A stretch of 64,000 bases of DNA from positions 62,001 through 126,000 of the forward strand of contig CAUEFI010000003.1 in the NCBI GenBank assembly GCA_958477305.1, given 5' to 3'. This stretch comes from HGM12998 sp900756495. GTDB lineage: Bacteria; Bacillota; Clostridia; Oscillospirales; Oscillospiraceae. Shown here piece by piece: positions 8,522 to 16,139 of this stretch. The stretch's first letter is position 1. The number at the start of each line of letters is the position of its first letter. The notes under the pieces are model-generated. The model searched no databases. It saw only the letters and a program-made list of their open reading frames with translations, and had not been told where the DNA came from. The translations under genes and the position numbers were made by a program.

Positions 8522-9570
8522 GCGCCCACCGCCTGTCCTATCAGCCTGTCAAGCAGCGGGGCAAAGTCCAGACCGATGCCTTTCATCATACCTGGATAGC
8601 GGCTGTGGCTGGTGAAGCCGGGGATGGTATTGACTTCATTGAAGATGATCCGTCCTTCCGGTGTGAGGAAGAGATCCACCCGGGCGAATCCGGAGCACTC
8701 CAGAGCCCGGTAAATCCGCCACGCAGCCGACTGGATCTCATGCTCCTTCTCCGGAGGGATACGGGCAGGCATATGAATTTTGGAGGTAATCAGGTTGTAT
8801 TTTTCCGTATAATCGAAGAAATTACCTGAGAGCTCAATTTCATCCACCCGGCCCAGGGTAAGGCTGTCGGTCCCCAGAACGGCACAGCCCACCTCAAATC
8901 CTGGAATCTCCTCCTCTATTACTACTTTTCCGTCGTGCTCCAGAGCGGTTTGGACGGCCTCTTCCAACTGTTCCTGCCGCTCTGCCCTGGTGATACCGAA
9001 GGAGGAGCCCGCGCGGGCAGGCTTGATGAAGAGGGGATAGCTCAACGCGGCGGTTCGGAGGGGAAGGAGAGAGAAGTCCTCTCCGGATCGAAACACAGCT
9101 GATGGAGGTACAGGAATCCCCGCGGCGGCTGCAAGCTGGTGGGCAACATCCTTGTCCATGCAGAGGGCGGAAGAGAGTGTGCCGCATCCCACGATAGGGA
9201 TCCCCGCCAGCTCCAGCAGGCCCTGGACGGTTCCATCCTCTCCGTTCTTACCGTGAAGCACTGGAAACGCAGCGTCCAGACGGACCGTGGAGAGCCCGGC
9301 AGGCGCGATAATCAGCAGACCGTGGAGTCCGCGGTCAGGAGAGATAACCGCCGGAGTACAGTAGTGACCGTTCATATGCCAGGTGTCATCCAGCAGAGCT
9401 TCCAGAGGACCGCTGTAGAGAAGCCAGCGCCCATCCCGGGTAATGCCCAGCGGGACAGGTTCATATTTCTCCCGATTCAGATGTGTAAGCACTGCGTGGG
9501 CCGACTGAAGAGAAACTGCATATTCAGTGGAACAGCCGCCAAAGAGGACGGCCAAAGTTATTTTTTTCAT
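8518..9570 (-). CDS. vanG: VanG-type D-alanine--D-serine ligase
   Basis: An ATP-grasp D-Ala-D-X ligase of about 350 residues that strongly resembles VanG. Shared blocks include the N-terminal AVLFGGCSTEYAVSLQSA, FPVLHGKNGEDGTVQG, CGTLSSALCMDKDVAHQL, RAGSSFGIT and the C-terminal EVNTIPGFTSHSRYP. The omega loop reads FDYTEKY; the EKY form is characteristic of D-Ser-adding ligases, while ordinary Ddl enzymes differ. The start is one of two adjacent ATGs (9573, 9570); GGGAGG at 9578-9583 is better spaced for 9570. It is the first gene of the vanG-vanXY-vanT operon. No vanR/vanS lies upstream. Confidence 0.9.
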   Translation of the reverse strand: MKKITLAVLFGGCSTEYAVSLQSAHAVLTHLNREKYEPVPLGITRDGRWLLYSGPLEALLDDTWHMNGHYCTPAVISPDRGLHGLLIIAPAGLSTVRLDAAFPVLHGKNGEDGTVQGLLELAGIPIVGCGTLSSALCMDKDVAHQLAAAAGIPVPPSAVFRSGEDFSLLPLRTAALSYPLFIKPARAGSSFGITRAERQEQLEEAVQTALEHDGKVVIEEEIPGFEVGCAVLGTDSLTLGRVDEIELSGNFFDYTEKYNLITSKIHMPARIPPEKEHEIQSAAWRIYRALECSGFARVDLFLTPEGRIIFNEVNTIPGFTSHSRYPGMMKGIGLDFAPLLDRLIGQAVGA

Positions 9571-9684
9571 CATAACGCCTCCCATTGCTCTATCTTAAAA
9601 AAAGTTTAGCAGGTGTTTTTGAAGAGAAAGCAGAGAAAGCCTTACAATATTCTGACAAGGGTCTTAATTCTTTTGAGACGGCAG

Positions 9685-9716
9685 AAAAGGCACATTCCGA
9701 TCGGAATGTGCCTTTT
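9685..9716 (-). terminator. 32-bp perfect palindrome, terminator of lipoprotein gene
   Basis: AAAAGGCACATTCCGA at 9685-9700 is followed directly by its exact reverse complement at 9701-9716. The A and T ends make a symmetric intrinsic terminator 20 bases after the lipoprotein stop. It also separates that gene from the vanG promoter region. Confidence 0.75.
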
Positions 9717-9735
9717 CACAGCGCTCACACTTTCG

Positions 9736-10167
9736 TTATCGAACCGCGTTTCGCACGCCATTGCCTACGTCTCTGGCCGCATTCTCAATACCGTTGGCTG
9801 CGCCGCGCACCAAGTCGCCTGCACCCTCTGCAACACCGCGGGCAGTATCACCGATGGCATCTCCAGCCCGGCGGGCCGCGCTGCCGGCAGCGGTGCCGAC
9901 ATTGTTGTCCACATCTCCGCCGGGGACCGTTCCGCCGGCGCCATCGTCACCGGCAGGCGCACCGGTTTCATCGGGCAGAACATCCCCGTCCGGAGTATCC
10001 GTCAGCCCCGTTTCATCGCCAGGAGTGGCTTCAGGAGCGGTACTGGGGGTTACAGTGGCGTTTGGAGTGGGAGTAGGGGTTACGTTGGGAGCCTTGTCTT
10101 TGGAGCAGCCAACCGCTGTTAGAGATAAGGCCAGCGCCAGGCCGAGAATCGTTAAGGTTCGTTTCAT
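9736..10167 (-). CDS. Small alanine/glycine-rich lipoprotein
   Basis: A 143-residue predicted lipoprotein of unknown function. The first 20 residues are a lipoprotein signal peptide with lipobox AVGC (Cys near 21), to be modified by Lgt, which is encoded further along. A Thr/Pro-rich spacer follows (TPTPTPNATVTPSTAPEATP). Then comes an acidic Gly/Asp stretch, and finally a repetitive Ala/Gly/Asn/Arg helix-like tail with GD, GN and DV spacings. GGAGG precedes the ATG. It is the gene upstream of the vanG cluster on the same strand but has its own terminator, so it is probably not part of that operon. Confidence 0.75.
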   Translation of the reverse strand: MKRTLTILGLALALSLTAVGCSKDKAPNVTPTPTPNATVTPSTAPEATPGDETGLTDTPDGDVLPDETGAPAGDDGAGGTVPGGDVDNNVGTAAGSAARRAGDAIGDTARGVAEGAGDLVRGAANGIENAARDVGNGVRNAVR

Positions 10168-10278
10168 TCCGCATCCTCCTGTGAATCCAGTTTGCAGATT
10201 TTGATCGTAATCTCCATCCGAGGCTTATTATGCACCGGTCCTCATACCTTACGCCCGGAAAAATTTTTGAAATAGGAC

Positions 10279-10307
10279 TTGCAAAACCGAAATATTCCTG
10301 CTATATT
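10279..10307 (+). promoter_or_regulatory. Promoter of the perR-superoxide reductase-rbr unit
   Basis: TTGCAA (10279-10284), a 17-base spacer and TATATT (10302-10307) form a good housekeeping promoter. Downstream, TTACTAATTATAAA at about 10321-10335 contains an ATTATAA half-site like that of the PerR box, which would fit autoregulation; the other half is poor, so the operator call is tentative. Confidence 0.6.
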
Positions 10308-10352
10308 AAGAACAGTAATGGTTACTAATTATAAAGTTGAAGGAGATGTTGT

Positions 10353-10736
10353 ATGAACGGAAAGCGATACTCCCGTCAGCGAGAACTTATCTATCAGGCT
10401 TTAATGAATACAGATCAGCACCCCACTGCTGAAATGGTATATCAGTGGCTGAAGCCCACCAATCCGAACCTGAGTTTGGGAACGGTATATCGCAATCTGA
10501 ATTTGCTGGCAGACGAGGGGACAATTGTGCGGATGGAGTTCCCAGTGGAGCGATATGACGCCAATGTGAAGCCGCATCCACATTTTCGCTGCAAAGGCTG
10601 CGGAAGCGTATATGATTTGAAACTGCCCTATGATGAGGGGCTGGATCAGCAGGCAGAACAGATCAGCGGCCACCAGATAAAGGGACATGAGCTTTTATTT
10701 TATGGGATATGCTCTCATTGTAAAGTAACCCATTGA
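10353..10736 (+). CDS. perR: PerR-like Fur-family peroxide regulator
   Basis: A 127-residue Fur-family repressor. The winged helix contains PNLSLGTVYRNLNLLADEG. Structural zinc cysteines occur as CKGCG and CSHC. The regulatory metal site residues match PerR: His near 28, then RYDANVKPHPHF (Asp and two His) and the Asp in VYDLKLP. PerR senses peroxide through Fe-catalysed histidine oxidation. Immediately downstream genes encode superoxide reductase and rubrerythrin, classic PerR targets in anaerobes, which favours PerR over Fur or Zur. AAGGAGA precedes the ATG. Confidence 0.85.
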   Translation: MNGKRYSRQRELIYQALMNTDQHPTAEMVYQWLKPTNPNLSLGTVYRNLNLLADEGTIVRMEFPVERYDANVKPHPHFRCKGCGSVYDLKLPYDEGLDQQAEQISGHQIKGHELLFYGICSHCKVTH

Positions 10737-10780
10737 TTTTCAATTATCATTGTGATATGGTTAACGAAGAGGTGAAAAAT

Positions 10781-11167
10781 ATGGAATTTAAGCTGTACCG
10801 TTGTGCCCACTGCGGCAATATCGTGTTTAAGGTCGTAGATAAGGGCGTCCCTATCATGTGCTGCGGAGAAAAGATGCAGGAGTTGATCCCCAATACCACT
10901 GATGCCGCCACGGAGAAGCATGTCCCTATGGTAGAGAAAGTGTCCCACGGCGGGGGATCCAGAGTAACCGTGAAGGTGGGCTCCGCTCCCCATCCCATGC
11001 TGCCGGAGCACTACATCAATCTCATTGCCGCCGTCTCTGAGGACATGGTGGCAATCCGTCTTCCCAAGCCTGAAGATACTCCGGAGCTCACGGCTTTCCT
11101 GACTGGTGACAAGGTTGAAGCCTATGAGTACTGTAATCTTCACGGGTTCTGGAAGGGCGAGGGCTGA
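10781..11167 (+). CDS. Desulfoferrodoxin (superoxide reductase)
   Basis: A 128-residue two-domain superoxide reductase. The N-terminal desulforedoxin-like domain has CAHC and the pair CC (center I, residues about 9-30). The C-terminal SOR domain carries the center II ligands: His in KHVPMVEK, His in APHPM, and the CNLHGFWK motif supplying the cysteinyl and histidinyl ligands. It reduces superoxide to peroxide without making oxygen. The ATG at 10781 has AGAGGTG upstream; an earlier in-frame ATG at 10733 would fall before the perR stop. It is co-directional between perR and rbr. Confidence 0.92.
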   Translation: MEFKLYRCAHCGNIVFKVVDKGVPIMCCGEKMQELIPNTTDAATEKHVPMVEKVSHGGGSRVTVKVGSAPHPMLPEHYINLIAAVSEDMVAIRLPKPEDTPELTAFLTGDKVEAYEYCNLHGFWKGEG

Positions 11168-11226
11168 TTTCCCTTGGTGCAGGTTGCTGGAAAAAAAGAC
11201 TGAAAATGGAAGGGAGAACGACATCT

Positions 11227-11760
11227 ATGGAACTGAAGGGCAGTAAGACGGAGGCCAACCTGTGGAAGGCCTTTGCAGGAGAGAGTATGGCCCGCAACAA
11301 GTATACCTATTTTGCCAGCAAGGCTAAAAAGGAAGGCTATGAGCAGATTGCGGCCATCTTTGAGGAGACCGCCGGCAATGAGAAAGAACATGCCAAGATG
11401 TGGTTCAAGGAGCTGGGGGGCATTGGCGATACAGCTGAAAATCTGAAAGCCGCTGCTGCCGGCGAGAATGAAGAGTGGACTCAGATGTACAAGGAAATGG
11501 CTGAGACCGCAAAGGAAGAGGGCTTCCAGAAGCTGGCCTTCCTATTTGAGGGCGTAGGCAAGATTGAGAAGGAACATGAGGAGCGCTATTTAGCGCTTCT
11601 GAAGAACCTGGAGGAGGGCGTCGTCTTTAAGCGGGGCGACGAGTATATGTGGAAGTGCCGCAACTGCGGTCATATTCATGTGGGAAAAGAGGCCCCTCAG
11701 GTGTGTCCCGTCTGTGCACACCCTCAGGCCTATTTTGAGCTGGCCGCACACAACTATTAA
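11227..11760 (+). CDS. rbr: Rubrerythrin
   Basis: A 177-residue rubrerythrin, an NADH-dependent peroxidase of anaerobes when fed by rubredoxin. The four-helix ferritin-like domain has the di-iron Glu and His ligands (FAGESMARNKYTYF, EETAGNEKEHAKMW, EGVGKIEKEHEERY). The C-terminal rubredoxin domain has CRNCGHIH and CPVCAHPQ. The start is the ATG at 11227, with GGAAGGGAG upstream. It completes a superoxide-to-water detoxification path with the preceding superoxide reductase. Confidence 0.93.
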   Translation: MELKGSKTEANLWKAFAGESMARNKYTYFASKAKKEGYEQIAAIFEETAGNEKEHAKMWFKELGGIGDTAENLKAAAAGENEEWTQMYKEMAETAKEEGFQKLAFLFEGVGKIEKEHEERYLALLKNLEEGVVFKRGDEYMWKCRNCGHIHVGKEAPQVCPVCAHPQAYFELAAHNY

Positions 11761-11783
11761 ACAGATACATATGCATATACAGC

Positions 11784-11818
11784 GGCGCCCTGGGCAGTAC
11801 ATTCTGCCCGGGGCGCCT
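11784..11818. terminator. Terminator between rbr and the WYL/zinc-ribbon gene
   Basis: GGCGCCCTGGGCAG and CTGCCCGGGGCGCC pair around a short loop, with a T-poor tail. It lies between convergent genes and could serve both strands. Confidence 0.6.
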
Positions 11819-11837
11819 TGTCTTATGCTTTCCGTTG

Positions 11838-13088
11838 TCATTGTCCGTCCGCACAGCCGTTTTTCCAGCGCAGGAGCATGGGGAAAAACTGCCGCATCTG
11901 TTCCTTGGCCTGCTCTTTGGTCATGCCGGTATTGTTCCGGGCCATGAGGGGAGCGCAGAAGTCGATCATCTCCTCCATAGTCATACTGTTGGTAAACGCA
12001 CCGCTCTGATAGCAGTACCGGCAGTAGTGGGGACTGGGGCTGCCATCCTGTTCCGTACCGGGTTGAGCCTCGTTCATCGGCATCCCGCAGGACTGGCAGA
12101 AGTTCTGATTGCGATTCATCATATGGTCCTCCTCCGTATAAGATGACCCTATTATACCACTGTAACCCTGACGTCTTCTGTCAGGGTTTATGCAGCCCCG
12201 CCATATTTCCAGGGCCATCTGTCCCAGTTTCTCCCGCAGGGGAACGGGAGAGAGGACCTCCACACTCGCCCCAAAGGAGAGCAGGTAGCCATAGAGCCAT
12301 TCGTCTTCGGGAAAAGTGACCTCGACCACCAGAGCGCCATTTTTCTCACGGGTGACGCAGCTTTCGTCAAACTCGTCGTAGACCCGGTAGGCCATACAGG
12401 GGGAGAAACGCAGCCTTACAAATATGCAGAAGGGGGGTGCAGAGCCGTCTCCCTCGATGGGGGGCGGATACAGCAGGCGGTCAAAGGGAGTCTCCAGCAC
12501 CTGAAGATCCAGCATCCGGGTAATCTTAAAGGTACGGTAATCATCTTTTTCCAGACAGTACCCCTGCAGATACCAGGCTTGCCCCTTAAATACCAGCCGG
12601 GCAGGGAGAACCCGTCTGTCGGTGGTCCGTCCATAGGAGCTGACATAGGTAAAGGCGATCTGACTGTGAGAATGGATGGCTCCCTTCAGAAGGTCGAATT
12701 TCTCGCGTCCGGCCTCTCCAGAGCCCCAACGGGACAGTTCCACCTGGATCCAGTCCGGCTCCTGCCGCTGAAAGAGGCCGGAGAGCTTGGAGAGCACCTG
12801 ACCTGCGTCCTGACGTACGGAGCCGGGGAGACTCTGGAGGGCGGTGAGGAGCTGGCGCTGCTCCTCCTCAGAAAGGGCGGTCCGGTCCAGCACAAAGTGG
12901 TCCATCAGGGACACGCCGCCGCCCCGGCCGGGAGAGGTGTATACTGGAATCCCGGCTGCAGACAGAGCATCGACATCCCGGTAAATGGTGCGGACCGAGA
13001 CCTCAAACCGATCGGCCAGTTCCTGGGCGGTCATACGTCGGTTTTGCAGGAGAAGATAGAGAATTTCAAACAGTCTGTTTTTTGCCAT
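11838..13088 (-). CDS. YafY-type HTH/WYL regulator fused to a zinc-ribbon domain
   Basis: A 416-residue protein. Residues 1-60 are a DeoR/YafY winged helix (TAQELADRFEVSVRTIYRDV); the middle is a WYL effector domain (ITRMLDLQVLETPFDRLLYP). After about residue 303 the sequence becomes a linker, CINPDRRRQGYSGIIGSSY, and then MMNRNQNFCQSCGMPM with two CxxC pairs, a putative zinc-ribbon protein usually encoded by its own gene. The linker DNA holds a perfect palindrome, a TATAAT and a GGAGGAGG site, all typical of an intergenic region. It therefore looks like a fusion by loss of a stop codon, and the zinc-ribbon part could also be made separately from the ATG at 12122. Start at 13088 has GGAGG. 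Confidence 0.8.
   Translation of the reverse strand: MAKNRLFEILYLLLQNRRMTAQELADRFEVSVRTIYRDVDALSAAGIPVYTSPGRGGGVSLMDHFVLDRTALSEEEQRQLLTALQSLPGSVRQDAGQVLSKLSGLFQRQEPDWIQVELSRWGSGEAGREKFDLLKGAIHSHSQIAFTYVSSYGRTTDRRVLPARLVFKGQAWYLQGYCLEKDDYRTFKITRMLDLQVLETPFDRLLYPPPIEGDGSAPPFCIFVRLRFSPCMAYRVYDEFDESCVTREKNGALVVEVTFPEDEWLYGYLLSFGASVEVLSPVPLREKLGQMALEIWRGCINPDRRRQGYSGIIGSSYTEEDHMMNRNQNFCQSCGMPMNEAQPGTEQDGSPSPHYCRYCYQSGAFTNSMTMEEMIDFCAPLMARNNTGMTKEQAKEQMRQFFPMLLRWKNGCADGQ
12128..12135 (-). promoter_or_regulatory. Internal ribosome binding site for the zinc-ribbon part
   Basis: GGAGGAGG on the minus strand lies 5 bases before the ATG at 12122 and inside the frame of the upstream regulator. It could start a stand-alone zinc-ribbon protein of 94 residues (11838-12122). 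Confidence 0.55.
12151..12188 (-). promoter_or_regulatory. Perfect 9-7-9 palindrome with adjacent TATAAT inside the ORF
   Basis: AACCCTGAC (12164-12172) and GTCAGGGTT (12180-12188) are exact reverse complements separated by 7 bases. A minus-strand TATAAT lies at 12151-12156, so the palindrome covers the -35 region of an internal promoter. A WYL regulator binding site is the simplest reading. Confidence 0.55.
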
Positions 13089-13183
13089 CTGATATCCCTC
13101 CGGCTTCATCAGCAGAAACTTTGCGGCTTTTGCTCTGTTATAGGTTCTGATTCCGTTTCCCCCGAAAACGCGGCAGAATGCCA

Positions 13184-13214
13184 CACAAAAATATCCACTT
13201 ATGATATTTTTGTG
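13184..13214 (-). promoter_or_regulatory. Perfect 12-7-12 palindrome at the regulator's transcription start
   Basis: CACAAAAATATC at 13184-13195 and GATATTTTTGTG at 13203-13214 are exact reverse complements with a 7-base spacer. The site begins directly after the -10 box of the regulator promoter, so it spans the predicted transcription start. Autorepression is the likely role. Confidence 0.6.
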
Positions 13215-13243
13215 AGTATATCACGCCCATATGCAAAGTGCAA
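13215..13243 (-). promoter_or_regulatory. Promoter of the WYL/zinc-ribbon gene
   Basis: On the minus strand TTGCAC (13243-13238), a 17-base spacer and TATACT (13220-13215) form a good promoter. Its -35 box overlaps the degV terminator stem. Confidence 0.6.
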
Positions 13244-13269
13244 GGGCGCGCCAGACGGCGCGCCCTTGC
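13240..13269 (-). terminator. Terminator of the DegV gene
   Basis: GCAAGGGCGCGCC and GGCGCGCCCTTGC pair perfectly over 13 bp around a 4-base loop. It begins 14 bases after the degV stop. The T-run is short. Confidence 0.65.
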
Positions 13270-13282
13270 CTGAGGGTGGATA

Positions 13283-14119
13283 TCAATAGGCGGCTACAAT
13301 ACCGCCGTCGTTGGCATAGACAGTAGTAACACCGCCTGCCTCCGAGACAATTACTTGGGAAAACTGACAGCTTTTGAGGACCAGCTCCTTGAGATGGAAG
13401 GCCCGCTCCAGGCAGTTGCAGTGCGTGATACACAGCACCCTGCCCCGGTGCTTTCTGTCAGCAGCCATTAGCTCGGCCATCTTATTGAGCGCCTGCTTGA
13501 CCGACATGGCCTGACCTTTTTTGCAGATTTCTCCCTCTGGCGTAGCGCCCATCAAAAGCTTAATTCGAAGCGCTCCGGTGATCAGGGACTGGATGCCTGT
13601 CAGCCGCCCATTTTTTCTCAGATTGTCCAGATCCTCCAGTACAAAAAGGGTTTCCAGATCGTTAATATAGCGTGAGACCTGGCTTACCACAGTGGTAAAG
13701 TCCATGCCGGATCCGGCCAGCTCCCGAATTTTCAACGCTGTCAAGACCTCACCGGCAGAGGCCGAACAGGAGTTGAAAATATGAATGTTGGTCCTGGGAT
13801 GATCCTCCAGCCAAAGCATTCGGGCCTGGGCGGCCGCATTGTGAGAACCGGAGAGAAGCGCTGAGAGGGTGACTACATAGATATCGTCAGCACCGCAGTC
13901 AAAAGCATCCATATACTGTGCGGGAGAGGGACAGGCTGTCTTGGGCGGGGTTTGGCTCTCTTTCATACGCCACAGCAAATCCGCCTGATCAAAAAAGGCA
14001 TCGTCTATAATGACGGACTCGCCTACATGCAGGGTTAAGGGCACCCGGGTAAAGGGCCCCTCCTTCATGTGAGATGGCGTCAGATCACAGCAGCTGTCAA
14101 CAACAATCTTGAAACTCAT
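13283..14119 (-). CDS. DegV family fatty-acid-binding protein
   Basis: A 278-residue DegV-family protein. Members bind long-chain fatty acids and, as FakB, present them to the kinase FakA. The start KIVVDSCCDLTPSHM, the TLSALLSGSHNAAAQA loop and the two-domain length fit the family. No fakA is nearby. It is a single-gene unit, with a TGAGGG ribosome binding site before ATG 14119 and its own terminator. Confidence 0.85.
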   Translation of the reverse strand: MSFKIVVDSCCDLTPSHMKEGPFTRVPLTLHVGESVIIDDAFFDQADLLWRMKESQTPPKTACPSPAQYMDAFDCGADDIYVVTLSALLSGSHNAAAQARMLWLEDHPRTNIHIFNSCSASAGEVLTALKIRELAGSGMDFTTVVSQVSRYINDLETLFVLEDLDNLRKNGRLTGIQSLITGALRIKLLMGATPEGEICKKGQAMSVKQALNKMAELMAADRKHRGRVLCITHCNCLERAFHLKELVLKSCQFSQVIVSEAGGVTTVYANDGGIVAAY

Positions 14120-14222
14120 ATTAAAAAACCCTCAATGTAATAATAAAAACTAAATTTGACTTCGCTGCTATTGTACCACCCCGCAGATGGAAAGTAAAGG
14201 GGAAAACTGTAAACAAATTGTG

Positions 14223-14969
14223 CTAAAGCGTCCCTTCATCCTCCAGCTCCTTCAGCAGCTTTTGATCCTGCTTGGAGGAGAGATCCAGACAAGCATACAT
14301 GTCCGGGCGCCGCAATTTTGTACGCAGAATAGCCTGCTTGCGCCTCCACTTTGCAATATTAGCGTGATGTCCCGAGAGGAGAACGGGGGGAACCCGATAG
14401 CCGTGCCACTCCTCGGGACGGGTATACTGAGGGTACTCCAGAAGACCGTTCCAGTGGCTCTCCTCCTCAAAACATTCAGAGTCGGACAGCACGCCCGGAA
14501 CCAGCCGCGCTACTGCGTCGGCCACGCACATGGCGGGCAGTTCTCCGCCGGTAAGGACAAAGTCGCCGATGGAGATCTCTTCGTCCACATATGCATCAAT
14601 AAACCGTTCATCAATGCCCTCATAGTGACCGCAGACCAGAATCAGGTGCTGGTAATCATCCCGGAGCCGGCGCGCATCGGCTTCGGTAAAAATTTTTCCG
14701 GCGGGAGAGAGGTAGATGGTATGGCCGGGACCGTGAAGATCAGTGATATGTTTCCAGCACTGGTATAGGGGATCGGCCTGCATGACCGCACCATGACCGC
14801 CGCCATAGGGATAGTCATCCACCTGTTTTTGCTTATTGAGGGTGTAGTCCCGAATCTGGTGGGCCTCAATACGGATAAAATCCCGCTCCTGCGCCCGGCC
14901 CAGAATGGACTCATTCATCATATCTCCTACCGTCTCATCAAAGAGGGTCATAATGTCAATTCTGTACAT
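14223..14969 (-). CDS. trmD: tRNA (guanine37-N1)-methyltransferase
   Basis: TrmD methylates G37 of tRNAs to prevent frameshifting. The 248-residue protein contains the SPOUT knot motifs YLSPAGKIFTEADA and LVCGHYEGIDERFID, plus IGDFVLTGGELPAM and the DSECFEEESHW loop. It starts 3 bases after the rimM stop, so the two are translationally linked. The conserved neighbour RimM supports the call. Confidence 0.96.
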   Translation of the reverse strand: MYRIDIMTLFDETVGDMMNESILGRAQERDFIRIEAHQIRDYTLNKQKQVDDYPYGGGHGAVMQADPLYQCWKHITDLHGPGHTIYLSPAGKIFTEADARRLRDDYQHLILVCGHYEGIDERFIDAYVDEEISIGDFVLTGGELPAMCVADAVARLVPGVLSDSECFEEESHWNGLLEYPQYTRPEEWHGYRVPPVLLSGHHANIAKWRRKQAILRTKLRRPDMYACLDLSSKQDQKLLKELEDEGTL

Positions 14970-14972
14970 CGC

Positions 14973-15467
14973 TCAGCACCCCATCCCCTCAATGAGACGG
15001 ACCCGGATAAAGCCGCCCTCCACATTGGTCTCAATCAAAAACTCATCCACTGCAGGAATCAGATACTCCCTCTCGCCCTTCACAACATAAACTTCGTGGG
15101 CGGGGGGGGTAAGCACATCCGTTACCGTTCCCAAAACGGTTCCGCTGCCAGCGTCTCGTACCTCCAGGCCAATCAGATCGGCGATAAAGTGCCGTCCATC
15201 CGGCAGCTCCACGCCGGTGCGGTCGATAAACACGGTCTTTCCCTTCAGGCGCATAGCGGCATTTACGTCGTCTACCCCCTCCAAGAAGGCCAAAACATTC
15301 CCCTTGTGAATGCGGGCGGAGCGGACCTTTACTGGCTTTTCATCAATATATAGGGTATTGAAATCACACAAGAACTCCGGGCTGTCACACCAGGGGACGA
15401 TCTTTACCTCTCCCTGAATCCCATGGGTATTGACGATTTGCCCGGCCTCTAAAAATCTGTTTTTCAT
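14973..15467 (-). CDS. rimM: 16S rRNA processing protein RimM
   Basis: A 164-residue ribosome maturation factor that binds S19 and helps 30S head assembly. It shows the N-terminal GQIVNTHGIQGEVKI motif and a PRC-barrel C-terminus with LIPAVDEFLIETN. The ATG at 15467 is preferred since AGGAGG precedes it; an upstream ATG at 15509 has none. A terminator-like hairpin separates it from khpA. Confidence 0.94.
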   Translation of the reverse strand: MKNRFLEAGQIVNTHGIQGEVKIVPWCDSPEFLCDFNTLYIDEKPVKVRSARIHKGNVLAFLEGVDDVNAAMRLKGKTVFIDRTGVELPDGRHFIADLIGLEVRDAGSGTVLGTVTDVLTPPAHEVYVVKGEREYLIPAVDEFLIETNVEGGFIRVRLIEGMGC

Positions 15468-15546
15468 TGCTACCTCCTGGAGACTGCATATCAGCACCGG
15501 CTGCCCCACAGGACAAGAAGCTGGCGCATGACAGGTCTGGACAGCA

Positions 15547-15574
15547 AAAACGGCGGGGCCAGCCCCGCCGTTTT
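15547..15574 (-). terminator. Intrinsic terminator between khpA and rimM
   Basis: AAAACGGCGGGG and CCCCGCCGTTTT pair perfectly around a 4-base loop; on the minus strand the stem is followed by a T5 run. It lies inside the SRP operon, so rimM-trmD would need readthrough or a separate promoter. Confidence 0.75.
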
Positions 15575-15582
15575 CTACTGCC

Positions 15583-15813
15583 TTAGTCCACGATTTCCAC
15601 GGAGACCTTGGTGCCCTGGCGCTGGGCTACGGAGCGCATCAGCGTGCGGATCTCCTTGGCGATACGGCCCTGACGGCCAATCACCTTACCCATGTCCTCG
15701 GGGGCAACCCGAAGCTCCAGAATGGTCTCTCCATCGCCCTCGTGCTGGTTAACCGCCACCGACTCGGGATGATCAACCAGATTTTGGGCAATGTAAGTGA
15801 GAAGCTCTTTCAT
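15583..15813 (-). CDS. khpA: KH-domain RNA-binding protein KhpA
   Basis: A 76-residue single-KH protein with the nucleic-acid loop GKVIGRQGRIAKEIR. With its partner KhpB it binds many RNAs and affects cell division in Firmicutes. I place the start at 15813, because the upstream ATG at 15831 has no ribosome binding site whereas GGAGG precedes 15813 by 11 bases. It follows rpsP directly, as is usual in the phylum. Confidence 0.9.
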   Translation of the reverse strand: MKELLTYIAQNLVDHPESVAVNQHEGDGETILELRVAPEDMGKVIGRQGRIAKEIRTLMRSVAQRQGTKVSVEIVD

Positions 15814-15830
15814 GCCGACAAGGACCTCCA

Positions 15831-16070
15831 TTAAATGGCGCCGGCCTTTTTCAGCAGGGCCTTCACAGTCTCGGTGGGCTGAGCCCCGGTCTTAATCCAA
15901 GCCTGGGCGCGCTCGGCGTCCACCTTAATCTCGGCGGGATTGGTCAGCGGATTGTAGGTGCCGATTTCCTCGATGAAACGGCCGTCACGGGGATACCGGG
16001 AGTCGGCCACCACGATGCGGTAGAAGGGGGCCTTCTTGGCGCCCATCCGGCGAAGTCTGATCTTAACCAT
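15831..16070 (-). CDS. rpsP: 30S ribosomal protein S16
   Basis: A 79-residue S16 with the conserved VKIRLRRMGAKKAPFYRIVV start and SRYPRDGRFIEEIGTYNP. The ATG at 16070 has GGAGGTG upstream. It lies between ffh and khpA in the standard Firmicutes order. Confidence 0.97.
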   Translation of the reverse strand: MVKIRLRRMGAKKAPFYRIVVADSRYPRDGRFIEEIGTYNPLTNPAEIKVDAERAQAWIKTGAQPTETVKALLKKAGAI

Positions 16071-16139
16071 TCTATTTTCACCTCCATTAATATTCTGCAT
16101 CTATATGGAACCGCCAGCGGCGGCCTCCAACAAATAAAA

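Noticed and set aside
12151..12184. CTGACA as the -35 of the internal zinc-ribbon promoter
   Set aside because: The gap to TATAAT is 22 bases, too long for a standard promoter; the palindrome itself probably governs the site.
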